Positions 28,363-38,873 are shown, numbered from the stretch's first letter. The stretch is DNA of 64,000 nt from an uncultured Alphaproteobacteria bacterium (GCA_944393685.1 CALYAW010000001.1:100023-164022), one strand, 5' to 3'. The notes: generated from the sequence alone by a model not told the origin. Translations and numbers: made by a program.

Positions 28363-29427
28363 ATGCTAACAAACACAGGTATAATATTTTCAGGGATTTT
28401 TCTTTGCCTGATAGGCTGCTTTTTTGCATTTTCTCTCATTTCCCGCAAAGGAGCGCCGTCCTTCAAACTTCCCTTTTTTTGCATCAGTTTCTTTATATGT
28501 TGCAGCATACTCATTTTTGGATTTTTTTCGTGGTCAGGTGCTGATTTCATCTCAAATATTTCCTTATCAAGTTTTATTACTCCGGCAATAATTCTTTTTG
28601 TTCTTACCCTGATAACACTTGCTCCCTTAAAACAATGGTTTCAGCTTGGTCTTTTATTTATATGCTGCATAGGAATTGTCTTCGGATTTGATTTATGCAT
28701 AGTTTTTTCAGGCTCATTTCCGCATACTGTTAATAGTTTTCTCACAGCTCTTTGTTGGTTTTCAATATGCTGTTTTCCGCAAATACTCAATATCAACTCC
28801 GGGCTCATCAGTATTCAAACACTTACGCTTTCATTGGGAGGCTTGCTTCTTTATTTTATTGATGCCTTGCCATTAGCTCTTGGTTTTCTGAGCGCCTGCA
28901 TTGCAGCTTGTAGTCTGGCATTTTTAATCTCAGGACGACAAAACATGAACCTGCAACTATCGGATCAAATGAGTAATTTATTAGGTTTTTTACTCGGATG
29001 GTTAGTCATCTACGCATCTCTTGAAAGTGCGGGATCTTGCTTTTTAGTGTTTGCCATTTATCCTCTGATAGAAATAGTTTTCAGCTTATGCCAAAAATTA
29101 ACTTTTCTACCTCATTTTGCGATTATCAAAAACAACACGCTATATATGAGGATAACAGATTCTGAAATGACGCCCTCAATTATCAATAGACATCTGTTTC
29201 GTATCAGCGCCATCTGCATTCTATTTGGAAGTTTTCAGGCTTTTTCGCCTAACAATTATTCAATTCCGCTGTTTTGTTTTTTGGTTGTTTTATGGCAACT
29301 TTATCGCATTTACAATTGGCGAGAGATTTCATATTCTCTAAAAGAAACAAATCAAAAATTTATCCGCGACGTAAAAGAAAATCTGCAAGAAATATCTCAA
29401 ACTCTCAAGAATAAAAGGCGCAAATAA
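28363..29427 (+). CDS. Polytopic membrane protein, possibly a degenerate WecA/MraY-like (GT4) homologue
   Basis: A 354-residue protein with about 9-10 membrane segments and a basic, coiled C-terminal tail (YSLKETNQKFIRDVKENLQE to the end). The stretch near residues 190-215, ending LSDQMSNLLGFLLG, faintly resembles the FxGDxGSxxxG motif of polyprenyl-phosphate sugar-phosphate transferases, but the catalytic GD is not preserved. The likeness is weak and could be chance. An AGGGAG site precedes the ATG. It sits between the PanE-like gene and a TPR-like gene. Confidence 0.5.
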   Translation: MLTNTGIIFSGIFLCLIGCFFAFSLISRKGAPSFKLPFFCISFFICCSILIFGFFSWSGADFISNISLSSFITPAIILFVLTLITLAPLKQWFQLGLLFICCIGIVFGFDLCIVFSGSFPHTVNSFLTALCWFSICCFPQILNINSGLISIQTLTLSLGGLLLYFIDALPLALGFLSACIAACSLAFLISGRQNMNLQLSDQMSNLLGFLLGWLVIYASLESAGSCFLVFAIYPLIEIVFSLCQKLTFLPHFAIIKNNTLYMRITDSEMTPSIINRHLFRISAICILFGSFQAFSPNNYSIPLFCFLVVLWQLYRIYNWREISYSLKETNQKFIRDVKENLQEISQTLKNKRRK

Positions 29428-29430
29428 AAG

Positions 29431-30789
29431 ATGAACTTTTTTGACTTTCTCAAAACCATTTTCCTGCAGAAAAAAGCCAATTCTCCGGATGAGCTCACCC
29501 CCGAAGCCGCGAGTTTAATCAACTTTAAAGTCGTCGTCACCGAATTTGCCGACAATGTAGAAAGCTCCGGAGCAGAAAAAGTATGCTCTCTGCTCAAAAC
29601 CAAAGAAGGTCTTCAGGTTTCCTATTTTAATGAACCGTTTAATAAATCTTTTCTTAATCTTGAAAGCAGATCATTTTTTGACCTACTCGAGAAAGGACAA
29701 ACTATAATTGATAAAAGCAATGCAGATGTCTTAATCTGGGGCTGCCGCGAAGGAGACAAAATCAGACTAAATTTTCAAACCAATCTTCAATATGAAACAA
29801 CCTCCGGAACATTCACGTCCATACTTGACAGTTTATACTTTCCGGCAGAAATCTTTGACATTTCAAATCCTTTTCCCAACTCTCTTTCTTACCTGATTTA
29901 TGGAGCGGTTATCAGTGCCATAGCAGCTCCAAATCGGCAAATCCGGATTCAAAAACGTTATTTACTCAAAAAAATCATTGCAACATTATCTTCGGATAAC
30001 TCCGCCAAACAGCTTTCTGTTGAATATCTGCCTTTTATCATGAATTTTTTAGGAATAATTTATTTGAGTTATTCTTATGATGCCGAAACAGACAAAGATT
30101 TTAAGATTGTCAAAAACTTACTGGAAACGGCAATCAGTCATCAAGATTTAATAAAAAATCCCATTCATCTTGGCTGCATATATTATCATTTAGGACAACT
30201 TTACGATTCTGCCTCCAACTATATTTTAAAAAAGCCAAGCGCTTACTATAAAGGAGCTATCAACAATTATCGCTTAGCACAAAAATATCTAGGCAAATAC
30301 ACATACCCCTACGACTATGGTGCTATTTCTTACCGCTTGGCGGATCTGTTTTACGACTATTGGAAACAAAAAAACGAATTACAGGCTTTACGCGATTCCG
30401 TATTCAACTTACGAGAAGCCGAAAAAATATTTACCTACGCGTTATTTCCGGAATTTTGGGCTCGTATACAAGGAAAACTGGGATACCACCTATCTCTTAT
30501 AGCGAATTTGACCCAAAGCACTGACATTTCAGAACTTGCAATTGCCGCTTATAAAAATCAACAAAAAATAATAACAGAAAAAAGAGACCCTCATTTATGG
30601 GCGGAAATTCAAGAAAAAATAGGTGACATATATTTCTATACCGGAAGACAAGACGGAGACACGGATGCATTAGAAGAAGCTCTTGAATATTATCATGATG
30701 CTCTTTATATATTCGAGAATATGGAACTAACAGACGCGACCAAAAGGCTGGGCATTAGTATCACCAAAACATCCCAACTACTAAATTAA
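29431..30789 (+). CDS. TPR-like helical repeat protein
   Basis: A 452-residue, apparently cytoplasmic protein. The first 170 residues are a mixed alpha/beta region (INFKVVVTEFADNVESSGAE, then SNADVLIWGCREGDKIRL), reminiscent of a small nucleotide- or ligand-binding domain. From about residue 200 it is helical with TPR-like units (GCIYYHLGQLYDSAS, YDYGAISYRLADLFYDYW, LWAEIQEKIGDIYFYTGRQ, ALEEALEYYHDALYIFENM). It starts only 3 bases after the membrane protein, suggesting a functional pair. No family name recognised. Confidence 0.6.
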   Translation: MNFFDFLKTIFLQKKANSPDELTPEAASLINFKVVVTEFADNVESSGAEKVCSLLKTKEGLQVSYFNEPFNKSFLNLESRSFFDLLEKGQTIIDKSNADVLIWGCREGDKIRLNFQTNLQYETTSGTFTSILDSLYFPAEIFDISNPFPNSLSYLIYGAVISAIAAPNRQIRIQKRYLLKKIIATLSSDNSAKQLSVEYLPFIMNFLGIIYLSYSYDAETDKDFKIVKNLLETAISHQDLIKNPIHLGCIYYHLGQLYDSASNYILKKPSAYYKGAINNYRLAQKYLGKYTYPYDYGAISYRLADLFYDYWKQKNELQALRDSVFNLREAEKIFTYALFPEFWARIQGKLGYHLSLIANLTQSTDISELAIAAYKNQQKIITEKRDPHLWAEIQEKIGDIYFYTGRQDGDTDALEEALEYYHDALYIFENMELTDATKRLGISITKTSQLLN

Positions 30790-30796
30790 AATAAAA

Positions 30797-30816
30797 AAAG
30801 CGCCCGAAGGCGCTTT
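30797..30816. terminator. Bidirectional intrinsic terminator between the TPR-like gene and trxA
   Basis: AAAGCGCC and GGCGCTTT form a perfect 8-bp stem with a four-base loop; read on the minus strand the loop is TTCG closed by C-G, an exceptionally stable tetraloop, followed by seven T residues. It should end trxA transcripts, and with a weaker T-rich tail (TTTATTATTT) also the plus-strand rsmB cluster. Confidence 0.88.
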
Positions 30817-30834
30817 ATTATTTAAAACGACATT

Positions 30835-31149
30835 TTATTGATTTGCCTCAATCCATGCCACAACAGTTGCTTTTGAATTAAAACCGACTTTAGTATCAAT
30901 CTGCTTTCCATCCTTAAACAAAAACATTGTAGGAATGCTTCGGATCCCATATTGTGCGGCGGTATTAGGAGATTCATCCACATTAATCTTGCAAATCTCA
31001 ACTTTTCCGACCATTTCTTTAGAAACTTCCTCCAAAACCGGAATCAATTGCCGACAAGGGCCGCACCATTCCGCCCAAAAATCAACCAAAACTAACCCTT
31101 TGGCTTGCAAGACCTCTTTTTCAAACTGACTATCCGTAATAGCTTTCAT
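30835..31149 (-). CDS. trxA: Thioredoxin
   Basis: The 104-residue protein has the thioredoxin active site WCGPC (Cys29 and Cys32) in VDFWAEWCGPCRQLIPVLEE, the cis-proline region GIRSIPTMFLFKDGKQ, and normal length. It reduces protein disulfides in the cytoplasm; no signal peptide. It lies 97 bases downstream of addA and is likely a separate unit with a strong terminator after it. Confidence 0.96.
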   Translation of the reverse strand: MKAITDSQFEKEVLQAKGLVLVDFWAEWCGPCRQLIPVLEEVSKEMVGKVEICKINVDESPNTAAQYGIRSIPTMFLFKDGKQIDTKVGFNSKATVVAWIEANQ

Positions 31150-31246
31150 ATTTTTTCCTTTCCGATAGAGTATTGCTTCTATCTAATATAATTGATATTT
31201 TTTATAAATAAAGAGCTATTATGATATATTTTCAAAAAATACCAAA

Positions 31247-34200
31247 TTAATCCAACTTCATCAATGAAGCAGTATTAGTCCATAAAATATATTTATAGAT
31301 TTTTTTAGCCGGATATATTTTAGTAATAAGCGCCGCATAAGTTTCCAACTGTTTTATATAAGAGAGAGGAACCTCTTCCTGTGTACGCGCCGCCGGTCTA
31401 TTTGTCTTAAAATCAACAATCATAACCGTCTCATCCGTCACAACCAAACGATCTATCTGCCCCGAAACAATTTTGTCTCCGACCATTCCCATCAAAGGAA
31501 CCTCCGCTTTTGAATTGGGCCCAAAAACAGCCGAAAACTCCTCATTATGCAATAAAGATAACAACTCTTCTTTGATTTTTTCTTTTTGGAACATTGGCAT
31601 GTCTGCAGCATTATTTTCCAAAAAAGACATTATCAACTCCGCACGACACTCCTCATTTGTTTCGGGCAAATACTGCAACAATTTATGCATCAACGCCCCT
31701 CGACGATAACTGTTTATAACAGCACCATCTCCCTCAAGCGGCGACAGAATCGTTTCATCATCTTCGTCATCCATATGCGACGGCGTCAACGGTTTAGCCA
31801 TACAATTTTCTTGAAGAGCTTCTTTTTCGAGCCAATCCGGAATATTTTCATCAACAATTTCTGTTGTTTGTTTATCTTCTTTTTTCACTATTACTTCTTG
31901 AGGCAATTCATAACTTAAAACTCCGTTTTTATCTTCGACGGCGATTTTAGCAAAACTTTTTTTACAAATATCATACCATGTTTCATCATTATTTGCCGAA
32001 CGCAAACCTTTATATCCGCACAAACATAAACATTCCTCGGCTCTCGTTAAAGCCACATAAAGCAAACGATGATACTCTTCCAATCTGGCCTGACGTTCTT
32101 TTTCTTTATAACGTTTGCAATTATCTTCATAATCGGCTGCCCGCAACGGATAATACAAAACATCATCTTCAACCAGCAAGCCCATTTCATTATTAATACT
32201 CTTCATTGCCGAAGTATCTGGCATAATCACATAAGGAGCTTGCAAACCTTTAGAGCCATGCACGGTCATTATTCTTACGGCATCTGTGTTATTTTGTTCC
32301 AATTCACGCTTAATCTCCACATCATCTTTTTCCATCCATTCTACAAAAGACTGCATGACGGGCACATGAGTTTGTTCAAAATTCAAACATTGATTTAAAA
32401 ATTCATCCAATCCGTCTTCCGCTTCAAAGCCTAAACGCGCCACAAAATTTTTGCGCCCTCCGTAAGTATTCAACACATGAGAATAAAACTCAAACGGTCT
32501 TACATAATCAATTAAATTAAGCCAATTTTGAAGTTGTTTATAAATCGGGCGATATTTTTCATTTGCATCCAAAGATACAAATAAACTCCTAGTTCCTCTT
32601 TGATAACACAAAGCAAAAAGATCATCATCATTTAAGCCGAACAACGGTGATTTCAAAACTTCTGCCAAACTTAAATCATCCGTCGGCAATAACATAAATT
32701 TTCCAAGAGATATTAAATCCTGCACGGCGATCTGCTCGCCTAGTCTGATTTTATCAACACCGGCAATCGCAACACCGAGTTTTTTACAAGCTCGAACTAT
32801 TTCATCAACCAACGCATTTCGCTTTTGAACCAAAATCATAAAATCGCTGTATTTCAAGAAGCGTCCTTTAGCCTCCAAAAACTCTCCGTTTTGAACTTTT
32901 TTCCGAATTGTTTCAGCAATCTGTTTTGCTAATTTAGCCTCAACGGTTTCTGGCATTTTCCTTTCAACGGAAGTCATCCACGCATTTGGTTTTTCTCCTG
33001 GCTCGGCTTCCAACAGCGGCCAAATTTCAACTCGACCGGCTTCCCCGATTCTGGATGGGACATGAACAACATCCTTATCTTTTGTAGCAACTCCTTGCTT
33101 AGGAATATCATCTTCAAACACACAATTTACGGTATTAAGTATGGCCGCCGTCGAACGAAATGAAACATCAAGATTAACTTCCCTAAAATCGATTCCCTCT
33201 CCTTTTTTGGCTAAAAAATACTGCCTCATATTTTCAAATTCATTCGGATCAGCGCCTTGAAAAGAATAGATAGATTGTTTTCTATCACCAACAACGAATA
33301 CCGTGCATTTTTTATTTTTGGCACCGATTCCATAAAAAAACTCATTTGTTATTGCCTTTACAATTGCCCACTGATCGGGAGAAGTATCCTGAGCCTCGTC
33401 AATCAAAACATTATCTATTCCCCCGTCCAGTTTATATAACACCCAATCAGCAACCTGTGTATTTTCAAGCAATTGACGCGTATTAACCACCAAATCTTCA
33501 TAGTCCATCTTTGAGTGCAGTTTTTTGTATTTTTGATATCCATGCAACAACTCATTTGCCAAATACAAAACCGCTCGAGTTGACGCCAATACGCGAAGTG
33601 CCGCCAATTTTTTATCAAAATCCAAACAGCGTAAAGCCTCTTCTCTTGCCCATGCGTCTCCGTCAGGATACTTTTGCATAACAGCTTTTGTTGCAAAACT
33701 TTTACGAACGGCATTTTTATCTGTTAAGAAAAAATCTCGATATAAACCAAAATCTTTTTTCTCATAAGCCAAAGACAAGGCATCGGCTTTATCTTTATCA
33801 CTTTCAGAACCAAATTGCATTGCTTGAAGCAAATTACGCATTTTTTCTTTATCAATTTCTGCAAAAAAACAATCAAGAGCCTCTTCCGAAGTATCGTTTT
33901 CTTCAATGCCCAATCTTTTTGCAATTTTAGTAATTAAAGCCTCAACATTTTCACTCTGTCCCAAAACTTTCAAAATTTTAACACGATTTTGAGTCAATGA
34001 GTTCATAAGTTTTGGAAAAGTAAATTCACTAACCTGCGTCGTCACATAAGCAAGTGCTTTTGCCGTTCTACTGTTAGGTTCTGTTTCCAACTTCAAAAGC
34101 AACTGCCTTTTAATATCTTCCATTGCTTCTGCAGCAGCTCGATCATCCATTACTTCAAAATAAGGAGATATTTTCGCCTCCAACGGAAAACGTTTTAAAA

Positions 34201-34624
34201 CCTCCTGACAAAAGCTGTGCAAGGTCTGAATTTTCATTCCGCCTGGAGTATCCAACAATACTGCAAAAAGTTTTCTGGCTTGTAGCGCAAGCACTTCAGG
34301 TTTTTGAGCCCCAAAATCTTTTTTGCCGAGTAATTTTTCAAGTTCTTTATACAATTTAACATCATCTGCCACCGCCCACTCGGCCAACTTATCAGCTATA
34401 CGGGTACTCATATTGACAGCGGCAGCTTTTGTATATGTCAAACACAAGATTCTTCCAGGTAATACACCTCTGAGCAACAAACGCAAAACCCTGTCTGAGA
34501 GAACTTTTGTCTTTCCGGTTCCGGCCGAAGCCTCAACCCACACCGAAATTTCAGGATCAGAAGCTAATCTCTGTTGTGCGGTAGCCAAATCATAACGACT
34601 CTGCTTTTCTTTCTCAAGCGTCAT
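31247..34624 (-). CDS. addA: AddA subunit of AddAB helicase-nuclease
   Basis: Double-strand-break repair helicase-nuclease (the alphaproteobacterial RecBCD counterpart). I start at ATG 34624, preceded by GGAG, giving 1125 residues; a longer frame has no such site. Visible are the UvrD/Rep-type Walker A EASAGTGKTKVL (about residues 32-43), the helicase motif IDEAQDTSPDQWAIV, VVGDRKQSIYSFQGADP, VMTVHGSKGLQAPYV-like motif V, LLYVALTRAEECL, and the C-terminal RecB-type nuclease core (VSGQIDRLVVTDETVMIVDFKTNRP). The start overlaps the addB stop by 11 bases. Confidence 0.95.
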   Translation of the reverse strand: MTLEKEKQSRYDLATAQQRLASDPEISVWVEASAGTGKTKVLSDRVLRLLLRGVLPGRILCLTYTKAAAVNMSTRIADKLAEWAVADDVKLYKELEKLLGKKDFGAQKPEVLALQARKLFAVLLDTPGGMKIQTLHSFCQEVLKRFPLEAKISPYFEVMDDRAAAEAMEDIKRQLLLKLETEPNSRTAKALAYVTTQVSEFTFPKLMNSLTQNRVKILKVLGQSENVEALITKIAKRLGIEENDTSEEALDCFFAEIDKEKMRNLLQAMQFGSESDKDKADALSLAYEKKDFGLYRDFFLTDKNAVRKSFATKAVMQKYPDGDAWAREEALRCLDFDKKLAALRVLASTRAVLYLANELLHGYQKYKKLHSKMDYEDLVVNTRQLLENTQVADWVLYKLDGGIDNVLIDEAQDTSPDQWAIVKAITNEFFYGIGAKNKKCTVFVVGDRKQSIYSFQGADPNEFENMRQYFLAKKGEGIDFREVNLDVSFRSTAAILNTVNCVFEDDIPKQGVATKDKDVVHVPSRIGEAGRVEIWPLLEAEPGEKPNAWMTSVERKMPETVEAKLAKQIAETIRKKVQNGEFLEAKGRFLKYSDFMILVQKRNALVDEIVRACKKLGVAIAGVDKIRLGEQIAVQDLISLGKFMLLPTDDLSLAEVLKSPLFGLNDDDLFALCYQRGTRSLFVSLDANEKYRPIYKQLQNWLNLIDYVRPFEFYSHVLNTYGGRKNFVARLGFEAEDGLDEFLNQCLNFEQTHVPVMQSFVEWMEKDDVEIKRELEQNNTDAVRIMTVHGSKGLQAPYVIMPDTSAMKSINNEMGLLVEDDVLYYPLRAADYEDNCKRYKEKERQARLEEYHRLLYVALTRAEECLCLCGYKGLRSANNDETWYDICKKSFAKIAVEDKNGVLSYELPQEVIVKKEDKQTTEIVDENIPDWLEKEALQENCMAKPLTPSHMDDEDDETILSPLEGDGAVINSYRRGALMHKLLQYLPETNEECRAELIMSFLENNAADMPMFQKEKIKEELLSLLHNEEFSAVFGPNSKAEVPLMGMVGDKIVSGQIDRLVVTDETVMIVDFKTNRPAARTQEEVPLSYIKQLETYAALITKIYPAKKIYKYILWTNTASLMKLD

Positions 34625-37496
34625 TTGTACTCCACTCCTTGATTCGCGCCAAATGAGCATAATCTTCAAAAGCCGGATTTTTTTTCAAATTTGGTCGACT
34701 TTCATATGGCGTTGTTTCCAAATCATAACAACTAATTAATTCCACCAAATATTGCCTTGTTTTATCTAAAATATCTTCCATATTTTTAGAAACGACAACA
34801 TCTTTCACGCCCAGCTGCCAATAAATAAGATTCTCGACTTTTGCTGATTTAATCCCTTCAAATCCGCCATTCTCAGCAATTAATCCCTCTAATGGGAGCT
34901 GCGGTGCAAAACCAGCCTCCACTTCCTTTGCACTACGAGCTTTCCCTGTTTTATAATCAATAATATTTAGTTTACCGCTCAAAGTTTCATCAATTCTGTC
35001 TGCTTTTGCCGTCACGGTAAAAGGCCCTCCAGCGGTTTCAAGAACCATCTGCCCTCGTACTTCACTGTTGATATGTTTAACACCGCCACGATAAGCTTTT
35101 TCCAAAGCAACCAAATGTTTAACTATCTTCTCAAATTTTGGCCACCAAAAAACTTTCTTATCATTATACATTTTGTTTTCAGCAAATTTCAGCCTACCAA
35201 GAGCAAGTAACTCTTCTTCGGCACAATCAGGAAAAGATTGCGGATGTTTCTTATTAAATTCTTCCAATATAGCATGAATAATCGTGCCATAATCAGCCAT
35301 GGTAAGTTCTGGTTCAATATCTTCCAAAGGTTTTAGACCTAAAATATATTTAGCAAAAACGCTATAAGGATCTCTGAGCAGAAGTTCAATTCCACTGACA
35401 GAGAGGCGCCTCGGCCTTGCATAAAACGGAGGTCTGGGCGCAGGTTTTTGCGGATTCTCAAAAGCAAGCGGTTTCTCCAAAAATTGTGCCCAAAAAATAC
35501 TTTTTTTATCATTTAATTTTCGAGGTTCAACCCCTAAAGCCTCAAGCACTGTTTGCAATCTCATCCACCATCTTGATTTCATCATCGGTTGCCCCTGAAA
35601 TCTATTGGAACGAGTTAAATACACTTCCTTTCCACACAACAAATGAGCAAAATCCAAACCCAAAATACCAATATTCTTTTCCGGCAAAGGAAAGCCAAAA
35701 TCTTTTTTCATCGGCCGTGACATCCATGGATCAGCCCCCGGAAGCTGCGGCCAAATACCCTCATTAACTTCACCGATAATAGTCACGTCAAAACGATTAA
35801 GTCTGGCTTCTATCGGGCCTAAAATACTCAGCCGCGGATGGGTTCCATATTTTGCACGCACCATTTTTCCGGCCATCATCGCCTCAAACAATCCGACATA
35901 TTCTAAAGGATCAATCTCTCCCAAAATATCTTCTTGCTCCAACCATTGAGACAAAAGTTCTGCGCCGACATTTCCGGCCTCCCCCCTCCACAACAGGACT
36001 TTTCCTTCTACTTTGTCTGTTGCAGCGAGTTTTTCTGCCGTTTGAATATGCACACGCAAAATTTCTTTTAGAGAAACTTTTGAGCACCGACACAAAGTTT
36101 TCAACTCGGATATTTGTTGCTCTAACACAGACAAAATGCTTTCTGTATCAGCATCAGGCAAATCCAACCCGGCTCGCCATATATTTTGCTCTAGAGCCCT
36201 TGCTTGTGTACGAACCTCAGAATAGTTTTTACCCAATCCTGTCAAAGGATTTTTTAGCAGGGCTAAAATAGTTGTTCTCGCGGTCTCCGGCAAAGCCGTC
36301 ATAAAGACCAACCGCATATATATCCCCCACGGAGTAACGGCAAGCGGTTTTCCTGCCGAATCATCAATTTCAATATTCCAACGCTTAAGTTGTGTTGCCA
36401 CACGCCGAGCCAAACTTCTTTCTGTCGTGACCAAAGCTGCCGTTTTTCCGGGAGTATTTAAAACTTCACGAAGTTTCACAGCAATAACCAGAGCTTCTTC
36501 CCTGACTTCATCACATTCAATCAAATGCAAATTTTCTATGGCCGCTTTATCGAATTTATTTTCAGAGATATTTCTCCATTTGTCAGTACAAACCGCAGGC
36601 AACATCAACTCCGAAACAAGTTTTTCACGCAGAGGATTTTCTGATAGTTTTAAATCAACAACATCTCGACGTTGCAATTTCAAAAACTCCAAAAGCTCCT
36701 TAAGCTCAAATTGAGGATGCCCCTCATCGACATGAGCCCATGCTTCATCATCCATGTTTTTATCCAATCCGGAAAGATAAACTTCTCCGTTTGGTAAATC
36801 TAAAACCGCTTTGACTAAATATTTAATCGCCGCAAAACCAGCCGTCGTTCCTGCAATGATAACTTTTTTTTGGGGTTTATTTTTTTGCCAAATTTCAGCT
36901 TGCTTTTTATACAAATAATTTTTACGCCAACTATTATCAACCTTGGCTCTCTCTTGCAAAATTTGCGGCCAATAGGTTGTAATTATCTCCAAAAAACGCA
37001 ATGTTTCTTGCCAATGCGCGGCATATTCTTCCGGAACTAAATTTTTCAAATGGGCAAAATCAAGATTTTGATAATACGACAAATCAATCAAACGCCCCAA
37101 TTCCTGAGCCAAAAAAAGAGCCTGATTCAATGATATTTTCTCCGCTCCAAAATCATTTGAACGCGCCAATATGATTTTCATGAACAGCATCAAGCGCTCT
37201 ATTTCATTAATTGTAGGCAAACAATCAACGAGCTCATCTACGGATGCATCTTGCAAGACGATTTCATCTTCATCAACATCACCTATTGCTTGCAATTTTG
37301 GTAACAAAGTCGGAATCAACCCTTGTAATCGGACAAAAGCCTCCGCCATAACTTTACAAGCTCTTCTGTTAGGTAGCAGCAACAAAACATCAGCGAGCTC
37401 CAACTCCCGCCCCTTATATTCATCCAAAAGTTTTTGCGCCAACGTATCCGCAAAACCGTTAGAAGCTGGTATATTCCAAATATTACTCAGTTTCAA
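34614..37496 (-). CDS. addB: AddB subunit of AddAB helicase-nuclease (alphaproteobacterial type)
   Basis: A 960-residue partner of AddA. The N-terminal domain resembles an inactivated helicase (LLLPNRRACKVMAEAFVRLQGL), with HPRLSILGPIEARLNRFDVTIIGEVNEGIWP in the middle. The C-terminal PD-(D/E)XK nuclease is at about residues 760-900 (ADYGTIIHAILEEFNKKHP, AKADRIDE, LNIIDYKTGKA, PQLPLEGLIAE), with the expected Asp and Lys present. AddB overlaps rdgB by 14 bases upstream and addA by 11 bases downstream, so the four-gene operon is tightly packed. Confidence 0.93.
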   Translation of the reverse strand: MKLSNIWNIPASNGFADTLAQKLLDEYKGRELELADVLLLLPNRRACKVMAEAFVRLQGLIPTLLPKLQAIGDVDEDEIVLQDASVDELVDCLPTINEIERLMLFMKIILARSNDFGAEKISLNQALFLAQELGRLIDLSYYQNLDFAHLKNLVPEEYAAHWQETLRFLEIITTYWPQILQERAKVDNSWRKNYLYKKQAEIWQKNKPQKKVIIAGTTAGFAAIKYLVKAVLDLPNGEVYLSGLDKNMDDEAWAHVDEGHPQFELKELLEFLKLQRRDVVDLKLSENPLREKLVSELMLPAVCTDKWRNISENKFDKAAIENLHLIECDEVREEALVIAVKLREVLNTPGKTAALVTTERSLARRVATQLKRWNIEIDDSAGKPLAVTPWGIYMRLVFMTALPETARTTILALLKNPLTGLGKNYSEVRTQARALEQNIWRAGLDLPDADTESILSVLEQQISELKTLCRCSKVSLKEILRVHIQTAEKLAATDKVEGKVLLWRGEAGNVGAELLSQWLEQEDILGEIDPLEYVGLFEAMMAGKMVRAKYGTHPRLSILGPIEARLNRFDVTIIGEVNEGIWPQLPGADPWMSRPMKKDFGFPLPEKNIGILGLDFAHLLCGKEVYLTRSNRFQGQPMMKSRWWMRLQTVLEALGVEPRKLNDKKSIFWAQFLEKPLAFENPQKPAPRPPFYARPRRLSVSGIELLLRDPYSVFAKYILGLKPLEDIEPELTMADYGTIIHAILEEFNKKHPQSFPDCAEEELLALGRLKFAENKMYNDKKVFWWPKFEKIVKHLVALEKAYRGGVKHINSEVRGQMVLETAGGPFTVTAKADRIDETLSGKLNIIDYKTGKARSAKEVEAGFAPQLPLEGLIAENGGFEGIKSAKVENLIYWQLGVKDVVVSKNMEDILDKTRQYLVELISCYDLETTPYESRPNLKKNPAFEDYAHLARIKEWSTNDA

Positions 37497-38097
37497 AAAC
37501 CTCTTTTATAAATTTTTCAAACGCACGTCCTCGATGAGACACAAGAGCTTTTTCATCTTTGGAAAAATTGCCAAAAGTTTTATTAAAACCTTCCGGTACA
37601 AAAATCGGATCAAAACCAAATCCCATATTTCCACTCTTCTGAGAAACAATTTTTCCTTCAACTTTCCCTTCAAAAAAACGACAGTCAGCCTCAGGTTCTT
37701 TGAACGCCAAGACACAGGAAAAATGAGCAGACCAGTCTTGGGTTTGACTTTGCTGTAATTCTTTTATTAACATATCCATAGCTCTATCAAAGTCACGCAC
37801 AGTTTTTCCGTTTTCTACATACTCAGCATATCTTGCCGAATAAACACCTGGACGGCCATTCAGCGCATCCACACACAAACCGGAATCATCAGCTAAACAA
37901 GGCTTGCCGCTAAGGTTTGAAAGCTGAACAGCTTTAAGCTCTGCATTTTCACGAAAAGTCGTTCCCGTTTCTTCAACATCAGGAAGATTAAGCTCTCTTG
38001 CCGAAATAACCTTTACACCATAAGGTGCAAGCATCTTGCTGATTTCATCTATTTTTCCCTGATTATGAGAAGCAATCACCAACTCTTTTATCATCAT
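37483..38097 (-). CDS. rdgB: Non-canonical purine NTP pyrophosphatase RdgB/HAM1
   Basis: Hydrolyses dITP/XTP to keep them out of DNA. The 204-residue protein shows VIASHNQGKIDEI near the start, ETGTTFRENAELKA, CLADDSGLCVDALNGRPGVYSARYA and MGFGFDPIFVPEGFNKTFG, all family motifs. Its ATG overlaps the rph stop by one base (TAATG). rph-rdgB is a common pair. Confidence 0.97.
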   Translation of the reverse strand: MMIKELVIASHNQGKIDEISKMLAPYGVKVISARELNLPDVEETGTTFRENAELKAVQLSNLSGKPCLADDSGLCVDALNGRPGVYSARYAEYVENGKTVRDFDRAMDMLIKELQQSQTQDWSAHFSCVLAFKEPEADCRFFEGKVEGKIVSQKSGNMGFGFDPIFVPEGFNKTFGNFSKDEKALVSHRGRAFEKFIKEVFETE

Positions 38098-38810
38098 TAA
38101 TCCACTCCCAAAGCCAGTTTTTGCTTTTTTATAATCTCTGCAATACCCTTTTTTCCGAGTTCTAAAAGCTGATTAAATTGCATTTCATCAAAAGGATCTC
38201 CTTCGGCGGTTCCTTGAATTTCAACAATTTTTCCAGATTCCGTCATGACAAAATTCATATCTACTTGCGAATTTGAATCCTCTTCATAATCCACATCCAA
38301 AACAGCCTCTCCATCATATATATCGCAAGAAACGGCCGCCACAAACTCTTTTATGGGATTCTCTTTAATTTTTTTCATCTGTATGAGCTTCTGCAAAGCC
38401 AGATACAAAGCGACAAAACCACCGGTTATAGAAGCGACTCTTGTTCCCCCGTCTGCTTGTATAACATCACAGTCAATACAAATTGAAATATCTTTCATCT
38501 TAGTCAAATCGACCACAGAGCGTAAAGATCTTCCCACCAACCGTTGTATTTCTTGTGTACGACCCGAAGGTTTTTTGCACTCACGAGGAACTCTCACTTG
38601 AGCCGATCTCGGCAGCATGGCATATTCAGCTGTTACCCAGCCACGATCTTGCCCTTTTAGCCATGCAGGGACCTTATCTTCCACGCTGGCTGTGCAAATA
38701 ACATGTGTTCCACCAAACTTAACTAAACAGGAACCCTCGGCATAAGGATTAAAATTCGGAATCAGTTCAATTTCACGAAGCTGATTATTCTCACGATTTG
38801 AATGTCGCAT
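38097..38810 (-). CDS. rph: Ribonuclease PH
   Basis: A phosphorolytic 3'-5' exoribonuclease that trims tRNA 3' ends. The 237-residue protein has [49 protein letters not shown] and [18 protein letters not shown], and ends with the [13 protein letters not shown] helix. All expected phosphate-binding arginines in these motifs are present. It heads rph-rdgB-addB-addA. Confidence 0.98.
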   Translation of the reverse strand: MRHSNRENNQLREIELIPNFNPYAEGSCLVKFGGTHVICTASVEDKVPAWLKGQDRGWVTAEYAMLPRSAQVRVPRECKKPSGRTQEIQRLVGRSLRSVVDLTKMKDISICIDCDVIQADGGTRVASITGGFVALYLALQKLIQMKKIKENPIKEFVAAVSCDIYDGEAVLDVDYEEDSNSQVDMNFVMTESGKIVEIQGTAEGDPFDEMQFNQLLELGKKGIAEIIKKQKLALGVD

Positions 38811-38844
38811 ATCTTTTCTCTTTTTTTCTTAATAAACTTCCGTT

Positions 38845-38873
38845 AGATTATCCTTATTTCTAGGCAATAGCAA
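38845..38873 (-). promoter_or_regulatory. Candidate promoter for rph-rdgB-addB-addA
   Basis: On the minus strand TTGCTA (38873-38868), a 17-base spacer and TAATCT (38850-38845) lie 35 bases before the rph ATG. The stretch upstream is a poly-T/A tract, typical of strong promoters. Confidence 0.5.
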
